Shown: positions 9,480-19,515 of the stretch, one piece after another
Position numbering within the stretch: the first letter of the stretch is position 1
Layout of the letters: the number at the start of each line of letters is the position of its first letter
Assembly (NCBI RefSeq): GCF_030362855.1
Contig: NZ_JAUCBP010000007.1
Span: 744,675 to 808,674 of the forward strand
Direction of reading: 5' to 3'
From: Neoalteromonas arenosi
GTDB lineage: Bacteria; Pseudomonadota; Gammaproteobacteria; Enterobacterales; Alteromonadaceae
Length of the DNA: 64,000 nt
Program-made: the position numbers and the translations under genes
Notes under the pieces: model-generated
What the model saw: only the letters and a program-made list of their open reading frames with translations
Told to the model about the DNA's origin: nothing
The model's database searches: none

Positions 9480-11558
9480 CTAGATTGCGTACTTAATATT
9501 AAACGACACAAAGTCACGGTCTGATAATGCGTTTGCAGTACCTGAGCCACCCCAGAATGCATTGTACGCTGCAGAGAATGACCAACGACTTAAGTAATCA
9601 AAAGTAAAGCTGACATTCGCTGATTTCACATCTTCAGTAAACAAGAACAGCGGGTTAGGCGTTGTTCCATTAACGTCGTGCGAGAATGCCACTCGAGTGC
9701 GTAAGTTCACACCTGAGAATATGTTGTTGTGGTCTGCCACAGCTAGCAAACGATAACCCCATGCACTCGCTGTTGCGAATTCATTGGTTTCAGGACCGTT
9801 TGATAATCCGACATGTAAACCTTCACGGAAGTTCAATGAACCGTCGCCATTTACTAGCGGCTCTAGCGACGGAGTACGAGCTGTTCCCGGAGTTTCGAGA
9901 CGAATTACGCTCTGATCAGGGATATCTTGGATACTGACCACACCGACTTCACCAAGAAGAATGAAGTTATCAGCCCCGAACATTGGACCAAACACATGTG
10001 ACGCGGTCATCTGAGCTTGCACAGTGTCTGAATAAAGTACACCGTCAACGATACCACCTGGCGCTACCGTGCGGCCCGTATTGGCGTATTGAGAAATGCC
10101 CGCCAAATCAGGACGTAAGCCGGCAGCAGCAAGCTGTTCTGGCATTGCTGCGTATAGCAATTCAACGTCGTCCATTTGCAATGGCTCGTCTTGACGATAG
10201 GCGATTTCACCGGCAAGAGCAGTAGTACCAACGTTAGTATTAAAGCTAAAACCGTAGAGTTTGATGTCTTCTGGATAAATAAACACAGCTTCAGCGAAAG
10301 TGTTTAGATCAGTAATGTTGTGGCGCGTGATTTCCTGTGTCGCCAAAACATTCAGGTCACGACCAATACCCGCTTGGGTAAAGTCAGATGCAATACCATT
10401 AATCAGTGGACGTTGGCTGTGGTAGTTAATGTGATAGAGACCAAATTCAGTGTTATTTAGCGCTTCAGAGAAATAGCCAATCTTAATACCGTATTGACCC
10501 TGGTCGTCTGCATCTTCATGAGCTGCGTCACTAAAACCACGAACACCCACTTTGGTGCTGTATGCTAACAACGCATTACCGATAGCACTGGCATCCGCTC
10601 CGGCGCGCAATGCGTCACCGAGATTATTCATTTCAGCCAATAAGTGGTTAAGGTCAATATCAGGGTTACCCGTGAAGCCAAGCTGAACGTTGTTAACCTG
10701 ACCGCCCTCGCCCGCGAAATCGTTAGTAGAGAAATAACTACCGGCGACCGGTAATAAACTCTTTTCCCACTCGTATTGATAGTACGCAGAAAGACTTAGG
10801 TTATCAGTTACACCTAATGACGCCCATAGCATACCGACAGGAATAAATACTTCACTTAACTCCGCGCCTGGCGCTCTTGCACGAGGCACGTCAACCGGGT
10901 TAGTGGTGTTGATACCGTGTTGAATAAAAGTACTTTCGCCCCAGCTTACTACTTGATCACCCAAGCGCACTGAAAGTGGCATATCCCCGATGTAGGTATC
11001 GACATAGGCAAACGCGTCCAACAGACGAATATCTTGACACAGCTCATTACGCGCCTCTGGATCATCACAAAGGTCCGTTTCTACACCTGTAATTTTGTTA
11101 GACCACGGGCGGCTGCCATTGAGTAGTTCAAAGTCATGGAAATAAAAGAAACGCGTGAAGAAACCATAATCGCCAGACGAAATGTCTAGTTCATGTAAAC
11201 CGATCACCTGTGTTGAAAAGGCTTGGCCTTGGTCAAAGTTAAGGTTCCCCAAGTCACTATTGGTACTGTAAGAACCTTGACCGCCGGCAATAGCCCAAAC
11301 GTCAGCCGATGGATAGATAACGTTGGTTGCAGCGTTGTAACCTGTCCAATCGAATTGTGGCAAGTTGCTGTTACCAATCAACCCTAAATCACGTTTTTCA
11401 GTACGAATACTGGTCGCCAACGTAAATGTAGAGTCTAGATTAACTTCAACATCACCAAATTCCCAAGTTTTTGCATTCACATTACATGAGCCTGCAATCA
11501 ATGCAGCAATACCCATTGCAAGAGGTGTTCTTTTGAATGCACTAGGCCTATTTATCAT
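9480..11558 (-). CDS. DUF1302 family outer-membrane beta-barrel protein
   Basis: A 692-residue protein with an N-terminal signal peptide (cleavage likely near NVNA-K, residues 29-30) and a long region of alternating hydrophobic and polar strands rich in aromatic and glycine residues, consistent with an outer-membrane barrel. Family motifs include RLGDQVVSWGESTFIQHGIN near the middle, and the protein ends in a strand finishing with YAI. It is the first gene of the four-gene envelope module and has a good AGGAG site about 10 bases before the ATG. DUF1302 proteins are regarded as porin-like partners of DUF1329. The substrate is unknown. Confidence 0.9.
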   Translation of the reverse strand: MINRPSAFKRTPLAMGIAALIAGSCNVNAKTWEFGDVEVNLDSTFTLATSIRTEKRDLGLIGNSNLPQFDWTGYNAATNVIYPSADVWAIAGGQGSYSTNSDLGNLNFDQGQAFSTQVIGLHELDISSGDYGFFTRFFYFHDFELLNGSRPWSNKITGVETDLCDDPEARNELCQDIRLLDAFAYVDTYIGDMPLSVRLGDQVVSWGESTFIQHGINTTNPVDVPRARAPGAELSEVFIPVGMLWASLGVTDNLSLSAYYQYEWEKSLLPVAGSYFSTNDFAGEGGQVNNVQLGFTGNPDIDLNHLLAEMNNLGDALRAGADASAIGNALLAYSTKVGVRGFSDAAHEDADDQGQYGIKIGYFSEALNNTEFGLYHINYHSQRPLINGIASDFTQAGIGRDLNVLATQEITRHNITDLNTFAEAVFIYPEDIKLYGFSFNTNVGTTALAGEIAYRQDEPLQMDDVELLYAAMPEQLAAAGLRPDLAGISQYANTGRTVAPGGIVDGVLYSDTVQAQMTASHVFGPMFGADNFILLGEVGVVSIQDIPDQSVIRLETPGTARTPSLEPLVNGDGSLNFREGLHVGLSNGPETNEFATASAWGYRLLAVADHNNIFSGVNLRTRVAFSHDVNGTTPNPLFLFTEDVKSANVSFTFDYLSRWSFSAAYNAFWGGSGTANALSDRDFVSFNIKYAI

Positions 11559-11626
11559 CGTTTTTATTCTCCTGAGCCTTTAACGATTAGTTAATGGCAT
11601 TACGACCATATGTATACTGATTAACA

Positions 11627-11643
11627 AAATGATTACATCATTT
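11627..11643. promoter_or_regulatory. Inverted repeat upstream of the DUF1302 module
   Basis: AAATGAT and ATCATTT form perfect 7-bp arms around TAC. The site lies about 70 bases upstream of the DUF1302 start. On the minus strand TATACA, a possible -10 box, lies just downstream at about 11611-11616, so the repeat sits where a regulator could block or aid polymerase. The regulator is not identifiable. Confidence 0.35.
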
Positions 11644-11739
11644 GTACGCAATCGCAAGGACAAATCGTACCAGTTGAGTGGTATTTACATAACAGATATC
11701 TATTCCGGCTATTTTGTAAGCGATTTAACTGTACGAAAA

Positions 11740-11973
11740 TTAGCTAATCTTAGTCAGACTGAGAATTTTATTGTCTGCGGTGGTAACGAGTCTGAAGGTG
11801 CCCTGAATTCCGTTTGGCCCAACGAACGGACGTAAGTTTTTGGTCGGCAACTGCACTCGAACCCCCGATGTGGTAGTTACCACTACAGTGTTGTGTTCAC
11901 GCATGTACAAGTGTTCACATTGTGCATAACTCGCACTGATGGACAAATCGTATTCAATGTTTTTACTTACCAT
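11740..11973 (-). CDS. DUF2835 family small protein
   Basis: A 77-residue cytoplasmic protein of the DUF2835 family. The core has VRVQLPTKNLRPFVGPNGIQ, followed by GTFRLVTTADNKILSL, which matches the compact family pattern of a basic strand, RPF, GIQG and FRL. It lies three bases after the pepN stop and is probably co-transcribed. Function is unknown; family members are typically 65-80 residues and have no known catalytic motif. Confidence 0.8.
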   Translation of the reverse strand: MVSKNIEYDLSISASYAQCEHLYMREHNTVVVTTTSGVRVQLPTKNLRPFVGPNGIQGTFRLVTTADNKILSLTKIS

Positions 11974-11976
11974 TGA

Positions 11977-14532
11977 CTACTGCGCCAGACTTTTACTCAC
12001 TTTCTCAAACAAATCACTACTTATTTGCGGGTTGTCCAAGATACGTGTCAAATGGAATTTAATTTTATCTTGACGGTCACTGTCGAATTTACGCCAGCTT
12101 AACAAAGGCGTAACGATCCGTGCTGCCACTTGAGGGTTAACCGGGTCAATAGCAAGCAGGTGATCGGTAAAGAACCGATAACCACTGCCATCTGACAAAT
12201 GCAAGCCAGCGGTATTGTAAAATGCAAAACTGCCCAATATGGCACGGATACGATTGGGGTTTTTCAAGGTGTACTGCTTGTGCTCCATCAGTAGCTGTAG
12301 GCGCGCTAGAATATCAGGACGCTCAGTAGTAGCGTGAAGAGCAAACCACTTATCCAGCACCAACGGGTCATCCTGCCAGCGCTCTTCAAACTGTTGCATC
12401 AGAGACTCAAATGTTGACTGATTACCCAATTGAGCCGCTTGCAACGCAGTTAAAGTGTCAGTCATGTTATCCGCATTGGTAAAAAGCGTCGTTAACATGT
12501 CACTGGTATCTTGGCATTGGCTATACAGCTTCAGTAGTGTATTTAGCGCTTTGCGCTGAACAATTTGTTCAGGTGTGTAGGCATATTCATCACGTAACAC
12601 CAAAGCAGCAAGTAGCTTTTCCAACATCGGTGCACACTCTATTGCTACGCGTTTATATACTGCTTTGTGACTATTGAGTAGCGCATCAACATTAACTTGC
12701 TCTAACCCTGCAACTAACGACTCCACCGACGGTGGTATCAATACCTCGCTAAGCAATGCCAAATTACGTTGTTCAGCGGTGATAAACTGCGCCATGAGTT
12801 GAGCGGTTTCATTTATAACACTGGCGTCGCCTTCCATATTAGCCAGCATCGCTTGCTTGAAAAGTGCCTGACTCGCCTCCCAACGATCAAAATCGCTTTT
12901 GGCGAAGGATAAAATACTGCCTAACTCAGCAAGGCTCGCTTGTTGCTCTACGATTACCGGCGCACTAAAACCGCTATTGACGCTAAGAACTCGATTACCA
13001 CTGGAGACAGGCAGCAAAACCTCTTGCGTTTCACTCTTAAGCGCAACGGTCAGTTGGACCGACTCGCCTTGCCCGTTACTTGGAACCATTTCTAATTGAA
13101 GTGGAATAAGCAAGGCTTGCTTTGACGCTTGATCAGCCGTCGCGGGTGTATGTTGTCCTATGGTCAGCTTATCACCATGTTGAGCTATCGATATCCGTGG
13201 TGTACCCGATTGCCCATACCAACGCTTGAACAGACTTAAATCAATATCATTTGCGTCTTGCATAGCATTGACGAAGTCGTCACATGTAACGGCCTGTCCG
13301 TCATGGCGATCAAAGTAGAACCGCATTCCGCGCTTAAAGCCTTCAGGCGTCAGCAAGGTCCATAACATGCGGATAACTTCGGCGCCCTTGTCGTAAACAG
13401 TGACAGTATAGAAATTATTCATCTCTATGACTTCATCAGGTCGAATAGGATGACTCATTGGTCCCGCATCTTCCGCAAACTGATGTTCGCGGATGACTTT
13501 CACTTGCTTGATGCGTGTCGCTAAAGGTGAGTTAAATGTTTCACTAAAGATTTGATCGCGGAATACCGTTAAGCCTTCCTTTAGTGATAGTTGGAACCAA
13601 TCGCGGCACGTGACTCGATTACCCGTCCAGTTGTGAAAGTACTCATGGGCAATGACCGACTCAATATTAAAATAATCATCATCTGTGGCCGTTTCGCTAT
13701 CAGCCAACACAAACTTACTGTTAAAAACATTCAGTCCTTTGTTTTCCATTGCGCCCATATTGAAAAAATCGACCGCAACGATCATGTAAACATCTAAATC
13801 GTACTCAAGACCAAATACTTCTTCATCCCAGCGCATCGCTCGTTTCAACGAGTCCAGTGCGTGTTGGCCCCGGTTGAGTTTGCCTTTGTCAACATACAAC
13901 TCAAGAGCGACAACCCGGCCACTCTGCGTAGTAAACTCATCGGTGAGCAAGTCAAAATCACCGGCCACTAGTGCGAACAAATAACAGGGCTTGCGGTGCG
14001 GATCCTGCCACTTAACCCAATGAGTTCCATCGTCGTTATGGCCACTCGCAAGCTTATTGCCATTTGATAGTAATTGCGGATACTCATCTTGTGGTGCGGT
14101 AATTGTCACATCATACATCGACAATACATCCGGGCGATCGAGGAAATAGGTGATCTTGCGAAACCCCTCTGCTTCACACTGAGTGCAAAACGCGCCGTCT
14201 GACAAATACAGTCCTTCTAACGAAGTATTGTGTGCAGGCGCAATCTCAACTACAGTGCTGAGAACAAAACTATCTGGTACTCCATTTATCGTTAATGCTG
14301 TCTCTGATAGTTGATAATCTGTCCATGCAATACCGTCAACCTCAACTGACTTAAGGGTTAATTGTTCTCCATCAAGACACAATGGACGTTCGTGACTGCC
14401 AATGCGCGTAACTTGCAACACTGCAGATACGCTCGTTGCGTCAGCAGCTAGCACAATCTTTAAATCAATATGATCGACCGTAAAATCTGGCGGTAAATAG
14501 TCTTCACGACGCTTAGCGGCTTTGATACTCAT
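11977..14532 (-). CDS. pepN: Aminopeptidase N (M1 family)
   Basis: A zinc aminopeptidase of 851 residues, close to the E. coli PepN length, removing N-terminal residues from peptides in the cytoplasm. The substrate-binding GAMEN motif is at residues 260-264. The zinc-binding HEYFH motif has H296, the catalytic E297 and H300, with the third ligand E in LKEGLTVF near residue 319. The C-terminal half is the helical domain of the M1 family. It is third in an operon after an NSS symporter and NhaC, with a 12-base gap, so peptide breakdown is linked genetically to sodium-coupled solute transport. Confidence 0.96.
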   Translation of the reverse strand: MSIKAAKRREDYLPPDFTVDHIDLKIVLAADATSVSAVLQVTRIGSHERPLCLDGEQLTLKSVEVDGIAWTDYQLSETALTINGVPDSFVLSTVVEIAPAHNTSLEGLYLSDGAFCTQCEAEGFRKITYFLDRPDVLSMYDVTITAPQDEYPQLLSNGNKLASGHNDDGTHWVKWQDPHRKPCYLFALVAGDFDLLTDEFTTQSGRVVALELYVDKGKLNRGQHALDSLKRAMRWDEEVFGLEYDLDVYMIVAVDFFNMGAMENKGLNVFNSKFVLADSETATDDDYFNIESVIAHEYFHNWTGNRVTCRDWFQLSLKEGLTVFRDQIFSETFNSPLATRIKQVKVIREHQFAEDAGPMSHPIRPDEVIEMNNFYTVTVYDKGAEVIRMLWTLLTPEGFKRGMRFYFDRHDGQAVTCDDFVNAMQDANDIDLSLFKRWYGQSGTPRISIAQHGDKLTIGQHTPATADQASKQALLIPLQLEMVPSNGQGESVQLTVALKSETQEVLLPVSSGNRVLSVNSGFSAPVIVEQQASLAELGSILSFAKSDFDRWEASQALFKQAMLANMEGDASVINETAQLMAQFITAEQRNLALLSEVLIPPSVESLVAGLEQVNVDALLNSHKAVYKRVAIECAPMLEKLLAALVLRDEYAYTPEQIVQRKALNTLLKLYSQCQDTSDMLTTLFTNADNMTDTLTALQAAQLGNQSTFESLMQQFEERWQDDPLVLDKWFALHATTERPDILARLQLLMEHKQYTLKNPNRIRAILGSFAFYNTAGLHLSDGSGYRFFTDHLLAIDPVNPQVAARIVTPLLSWRKFDSDRQDKIKFHLTRILDNPQISSDLFEKVSKSLAQ

Positions 14533-14544
14533 CGATAACCTGTC

Positions 14545-16035
14545 TTACTTTGTTTCTACCATATGTGGTTTGAGGTTCGGTGGTGTAACGCGCAAGATTT
14601 TTATACCTAAATACGCGTAAATAACAGCCAAAATAGGGCTAATTACATTAAAGAACGCATAAAATATATAAGTAAACGGGTGAACGCCTAAAACACCAGA
14701 CATATATGCCCCACAGGTGTTCCAAGGAATTAATGGCGAGGTCAGTGTGCCACCATCTTCTAGGCTGCGAGACAGATTTAATTGATCCAATCCGCGCGCT
14801 TCAAACTCTTCTTTATACATACGGCCTGGCATAACAATCGCCATGTACTGATCAGCGGTTACCATGTTTGTGCCTATACAAGTTAGAATAGTCCGTGAAA
14901 TCATATCACCGGCGGACTTCGCGCCATGTAAAATGGCGGAAACTACACGTTTCAAAAGCCCTACTTTTTCAAGCACTGCACCGAATGACATAGCACAGAT
15001 AATAAGCCAAATGGTATTGAGCATACTCGACATACCACCACGCGATAACAGCGAGTTTAAGTTCTCATCCCCGGTGGAAAAGTTCATCTTTTCAAACAGC
15101 GCTGTCCATACAACCGTTAGATTGCCCAGAAAACCCGAGAATTCAGAATTATTCATCGAAGCAACCACATCAGCTTGAAACAGCATCGCCCATAGACCAC
15201 CTAATAGTGCGCCAATTGACACCGCTGGGAATGCTGGCATTTTACGTACTGCCAAAACCAGCAAAACGACTAACGGTACCAATAAATGGATACCTAAGTT
15301 GAAGTTTTCAGCAAGTAACACCTGCATCTCGGCTATACGCGCATTGGTTGCGTCTAAGTCTTGGTTAAATCCAAGTAATAAAAACAATAGTAGTGCGATA
15401 ATAAAGCTAGGGATGGTAGTCCAAAGCATATAACGGATGTGCTCGAACAGGTTTGTTCCTGCAATCGCTGGCGCTAAGTTAGTGGTTTCCGATAACGGCG
15501 AAATTTTATCGCCAAAATAAGCACCAGAAATGACTGCTCCTGCGGTGATAGCCGCTGACATGCCCATCCCTTCAGAGACGCCCATTAACGCCACACCGAC
15601 CGTTGCTGCTGTGGTCCACGAACTACCAATACTCATAGCAACGACGGCACAGATCAGACAAGCTGCAGCATAAAAAATAGCAGGGTTTAGTAATTCTAGA
15701 CCATAATAGATCAGCGTCGGCACAGTACCGGCTAACATCCACGTCCCTATCAGTGAGCCAACCGCAAGTAAGATAAGACAGGCACCCAAAGACATTGAAA
15801 TACCTTTGACAATCCCCTTTTCAATAGCATCCCATGTATAACCGTTCTTCAAGCCGATAATTGCGGTAATACCCGTTGCAAGCAGCAACGCGATTTGGTT
15901 GGGACCAAAAGATGAGCCGTCGCCAAAAATATACACGGCTCCACCCATCATAATAATAAGCAGCACCAATGGAATCATGCTATCGAGTAACGAAGGCTCT
16001 TTCAGCTCTGGCGTGTTGTTCGTTTCGTTTGTCAT
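14545..16035 (-). CDS. nhaC: Na+/H+ antiporter NhaC
   Basis: A 496-residue inner-membrane antiporter with about 11-12 hydrophobic helices. The family signature GDKISPLSETTNLAPAIAG lies near residue 175, preceded by SIGSSWTTAATVGVAL. NhaC proteins exchange cytoplasmic sodium for protons. The gene is second in the operon, 12 bases after the sodium symporter and 12 bases before pepN. The natural reading is that NhaC exports the sodium brought in by the symporter. Confidence 0.93.
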   Translation of the reverse strand: MTNETNNTPELKEPSLLDSMIPLVLLIIMMGGAVYIFGDGSSFGPNQIALLLATGITAIIGLKNGYTWDAIEKGIVKGISMSLGACLILLAVGSLIGTWMLAGTVPTLIYYGLELLNPAIFYAAACLICAVVAMSIGSSWTTAATVGVALMGVSEGMGMSAAITAGAVISGAYFGDKISPLSETTNLAPAIAGTNLFEHIRYMLWTTIPSFIIALLLFLLLGFNQDLDATNARIAEMQVLLAENFNLGIHLLVPLVVLLVLAVRKMPAFPAVSIGALLGGLWAMLFQADVVASMNNSEFSGFLGNLTVVWTALFEKMNFSTGDENLNSLLSRGGMSSMLNTIWLIICAMSFGAVLEKVGLLKRVVSAILHGAKSAGDMISRTILTCIGTNMVTADQYMAIVMPGRMYKEEFEARGLDQLNLSRSLEDGGTLTSPLIPWNTCGAYMSGVLGVHPFTYIFYAFFNVISPILAVIYAYLGIKILRVTPPNLKPHMVETK

Positions 16036-16047
16036 TGATAAGCCGTC

Positions 16048-17382
16048 CTATAGCACTGAGCGGATAAACATAAAGAAGATGACGACCGGGCAAATAAACT
16101 TTACATAAACCGGCCAAATTTTCCAAAACAAGGTGCCCTCAATATCCGGCGAACCTTCCTTCAACTCGTTGAGCAAACCATTGCGATTCCAGACCCAACC
16201 AGCAAAAATACACAGTACCATTCCCAATAGCGGTTGACTGTACTCTGTTGTGGCAGTGATCACTAAGCCAAACAGCTGGCTAAAATTTAGGATAATTAAT
16301 GTACTTACCGCGAAAATCACTAGCGCGATAGACCAAACAGCTGTCTTACGACTAACGTTTTTGCTTTCAACCATGTAGGCAACGGGGACTTCTAGCATTG
16401 AGATAGACGACGTAAGTGAAGCAATTATCATTAGTGCAAAGAACGCAAATGCGATAAGTGGACCTACGGTTTCAATCGTGTCGAACAATGCCGGTAGTAC
16501 GGTAAAAATCAATTGGTCGCTGCCAATCAACTTGCCTTCGGCGTCGAGAATTTCAACGCCATTGGTTGCGGCAACGTACATTGCGGGAATGATCAGCATT
16601 CCCGCTAACACTGCCACGCCAATATCAACCAATGCAACACTGGCCCCTAAAGACGGTAAGTGCTCTTTCTTGCTGATGTAAGAGCCGTAAACCAACATAG
16701 TTCCGACCCCCAAAGACATGCTAAAGAACGCTTGCCCCATTGCGCTAATTAGCAGCTCGGGATTTAATACTTTAGAAAAATCCGGGACTAAATAGGCTTT
16801 CCAACCCTCTGCTGCACCCTCTTGTGTGCTTACATATACGATCAGCAGCAATATTATGAAGATCAGTGTTGGCATTAAACGCACTGACCAGCGCTCAATA
16901 CCTTGGCGTACACCACCGGTGACAATAAATGCGGTCAAACCAAAGAACAGCGCACAAAGAATTAAGTTCCGCGACGTAGAGAACCCGACCAACCATTCAC
17001 TCACTGCCGTGGCACCGACAAAGCTCGTCACTGATTCAGCGAAATAAGCTATCATCCATCCGCCAACGATGGCGTAAAAAGCCAGTATTAATGAAACCGT
17101 AATGCAGCCCCATATCCCGACGGCTCGACCGACTTTATTACCAGAGATTTTACCTAAGGCATCGACCATGTTGGAGCGCTTTGCGCGGCCAATCACTAAC
17201 TCCGCCATTAATACTGGATAGGCCAACACAAAGGCAAGCAGCAAGTAGACTAGCACAAAGGCTGCACCACCATTATCCGCTACTTGGTTTGGAAAGCCCC
17301 AAATATTCCCGAGTCCAACAGCTGAACCAGCTGCGGCTAAAATAAAGCCAAAGCGAGATGAAAATTCTCCGCGAGCACTCAT
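16048..17382 (-). CDS. Sodium-dependent transporter, NSS/SNF family
   Basis: A 444-residue transporter of the neurotransmitter:sodium symporter family, the LeuT/MhsT group. Helix 1 reads AAAGSAVGLGNIWGFPNQVA and continues NGGAAFVLVYLLLAF, matching the sodium-binding unwound helix; the usual arginine of NIWRFP is glycine here. About 11-12 helices are visible. Bacterial members mostly import amino acids with sodium, but the substrate cannot be read from sequence. This is the first gene of the operon with nhaC, pepN and DUF2835. GAGGG lies about 7 bases before the ATG. Confidence 0.9.
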   Translation of the reverse strand: MSARGEFSSRFGFILAAAGSAVGLGNIWGFPNQVADNGGAAFVLVYLLLAFVLAYPVLMAELVIGRAKRSNMVDALGKISGNKVGRAVGIWGCITVSLILAFYAIVGGWMIAYFAESVTSFVGATAVSEWLVGFSTSRNLILCALFFGLTAFIVTGGVRQGIERWSVRLMPTLIFIILLLIVYVSTQEGAAEGWKAYLVPDFSKVLNPELLISAMGQAFFSMSLGVGTMLVYGSYISKKEHLPSLGASVALVDIGVAVLAGMLIIPAMYVAATNGVEILDAEGKLIGSDQLIFTVLPALFDTIETVGPLIAFAFFALMIIASLTSSISMLEVPVAYMVESKNVSRKTAVWSIALVIFAVSTLIILNFSQLFGLVITATTEYSQPLLGMVLCIFAGWVWNRNGLLNELKEGSPDIEGTLFWKIWPVYVKFICPVVIFFMFIRSVL

Positions 17383-17427
17383 GCATATCCCTCTTTATTG
17401 TAATTATTATGCGGTCGCCAGATGACG

Positions 17428-17455
17428 AAAAACGGGCTCTACAAAAGAGCCCGTT
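17428..17455 (-). terminator. Terminator of the proQ-prc operon
   Basis: Arms AACGGGCTCT and AGAGCCCGTT enclose a five-base loop, with five T on the minus strand after the stem. It lies 20 bases beyond the prc stop and insulates the downstream symporter operon. Confidence 0.88.
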
Positions 17456-17474
17456 GATTATAATCAGTATTTAG

Positions 17475-19514
17475 TTAATTTGTTCGAATCGCGTATTTGC
17501 CGGTATCAATCATATCAACAGTGATATTCGCGGCTTCCAATAGGAATGGGTCATCGAACTCAATATCGTCAGGTAAATCGTCCAGACTTGCCACTGTCTC
17601 TTTGCCCATGCGAACTAAACGTTCATTTACACGTGCAAGGCGTTTCTGCTCGGTTTCAGCTTTTTTCGCTAGCCGTTCAGATTCAACCAAAGAGACAAAG
17701 GTTTCGTCTTTATTCGCTTGATACTCAGCGATGTCTTCGTATAAATATTGGAACTCAGGATCTTGCATCACGCGCTTTTTGTGTTTAGCGGCCAACACGT
17801 CCAGAGTCTGCTGGCTGTCACTAAACGTCATGTAGTTCGCGCGATTAATACTATCCCATGGCAAAGCATTTTCTTCCTGACTTTCCCCCCACTCAGCTGG
17901 GTCAACGGCACTCGGGTAAGCAATATCTGGCACAACCCCTTTGTGCTGAGTACTACCTCCAGAAATGCGATAAAACTTAGCGATCGTGTATTGCACGCTA
18001 CCTAGGGGGTTATCGTACAAATCGTATACCCGACCTAGAGGCTTGTGCTGTTGCACTGTGCCCTTGCCAAACGTTTGCTCACCGATGATCAATGCACGGT
18101 TGTAATCTTGCATTGCTGCCGCAAAGATCTCTGAGGCTGAGGCACTGTAGCGATCAACCAAGACCGTTAGCGGCCCGTCGTAATGCACTTTACCGTCGCG
18201 GTCTTTATCAACTTTAACGCGACCTTCGCTGTAGCGAATTTGTACCACAGGGCCCTGTTCGATAAACAACCCCGTCAATGCAATGGCCTCTGGTAAAGAA
18301 CCACCGCCATTGCCGCGCAAATCGATGATGATACCTTTCACGTCTTGCGCAACAAGTTTATCAATTTCGCGTTCAACATGTTCGTGTAACGCATTGTAGA
18401 ATGAAGGGATCTCGATAACGCCAATCTTCTCGCCAGCATTAGCCCCAATCTCTGGAATAATTACTTCAGATTTGGCTTCGCGATCTTCAAGTTTGATTTT
18501 GTCACGCACAAGTTCAACAACAGACATCGCTTTGCTGTCGCCACTGCCCTTCATGATTTGCAGGCGGACTGTGCTTCCCTTAGGGCCTTTGATGAGATCG
18601 ACCACTTCATCTAAACGCCAGCCCACAACGTCCACAAACTGTTCTTCAGCTTGCGCTACAGCAACAATTTTGTCTTCTGGCTTGAGCTTGTTTGAAGCAT
18701 CAGCAGGTCCACCCGGGACGATGCTTTGGATCACGGTGTAATCATCTTCTAACTGTAAAACCGCACCTATCCCTTCAAACGATAAGTTCATTTCCATTTG
18801 GAAACGCTCAGCATTGCGCGGTGAAAGGTAGCTAGTATGTGCCTCGATACTGCGAGCAAAAGCATTCATTACAGTTTGGAATACATCCTCACTCGATGTC
18901 TGAGTCAGCCGTTTAATCGCGCGCTCATAGCGCTTCGTTAACAACTCACTGATTTCCTCAGAAGTTTTATCTGCCATGTGTAGATTAAGCGCATCGTATT
19001 TAACCCGTTGTCGCCAAAGTTCATCAAGCTCTGCAGTCGTCGTCGGCCACTCTGCGTCTTCTCGTTGGTAATGGAATTTGTCACCAGCGACCGTAAAGTC
19101 AAATGGCGTATCGAGTAGCGACAATGCGTACTTGAAACGTTCAACACGGCGCTGTAGGCCTACACTGTACATTTCGTAAGCCAAGCTTAAGTCACCCAAT
19201 TTAAGCGCCTCATCAAACTCCGTTTGACGAGCACTAAATTTGTCAACATCAGACTTTAAAAGAATGTTCTTATTCGAGTCTAACGAACGCAGAAAGCGTT
19301 CAAAAATCTTGATAGACAACGCATCATCTAACACCACGTCTGAATAGTGTGCGCGGGTAAATGTTCTAGATACGCGTTTGGCCGCAGCCTCGTGCTGTGA
19401 CTCTTGTTGTAAAATTGGTAGGGAATCGACAGATTCAGACGTAGGTGCTGCTATGGTGATGGCAGATGCTGCAATGACAGCAGATATCATCGACAAACGG
19501 AGCATTTTTTTCAT
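17475..19514 (-). CDS. prc: Carboxy-terminal (tail-specific) processing protease Prc/Tsp
   Basis: A periplasmic S41 serine protease of about 679 residues that trims or degrades proteins with nonpolar C-termini. The start at 19514 (MKKMLRLSMISAVIAA) is chosen: it opens directly into a signal peptide, has AGAGG upstream and begins just after the proQ stop; the frame runs 12 codons further upstream into proQ. A PDZ domain lies around residues 230-320. The catalytic Ser/Lys region is VDRYSASASEIFAAAMQ and GEQTFGKGTVQQ, nearly identical to E. coli Prc, with the serine in SASAS-E and the lysine in FGKG. The proQ-prc order is conserved in gammaproteobacteria. Confidence 0.96.
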   Translation of the reverse strand: MKKMLRLSMISAVIAASAITIAAPTSESVDSLPILQQESQHEAAAKRVSRTFTRAHYSDVVLDDALSIKIFERFLRSLDSNKNILLKSDVDKFSARQTEFDEALKLGDLSLAYEMYSVGLQRRVERFKYALSLLDTPFDFTVAGDKFHYQREDAEWPTTTAELDELWRQRVKYDALNLHMADKTSEEISELLTKRYERAIKRLTQTSSEDVFQTVMNAFARSIEAHTSYLSPRNAERFQMEMNLSFEGIGAVLQLEDDYTVIQSIVPGGPADASNKLKPEDKIVAVAQAEEQFVDVVGWRLDEVVDLIKGPKGSTVRLQIMKGSGDSKAMSVVELVRDKIKLEDREAKSEVIIPEIGANAGEKIGVIEIPSFYNALHEHVEREIDKLVAQDVKGIIIDLRGNGGGSLPEAIALTGLFIEQGPVVQIRYSEGRVKVDKDRDGKVHYDGPLTVLVDRYSASASEIFAAAMQDYNRALIIGEQTFGKGTVQQHKPLGRVYDLYDNPLGSVQYTIAKFYRISGGSTQHKGVVPDIAYPSAVDPAEWGESQEENALPWDSINRANYMTFSDSQQTLDVLAAKHKKRVMQDPEFQYLYEDIAEYQANKDETFVSLVESERLAKKAETEQKRLARVNERLVRMGKETVASLDDLPDDIEFDDPFLLEAANITVDMIDTGKYAIRTN

Positions 19515-19515
19515 A

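Noticed and set aside
11629-11835. Plus-strand frame of 68 codons
   Set aside because: It overlaps the DUF2835 gene on the other strand and has no signature; DUF2835 is the supported reading.
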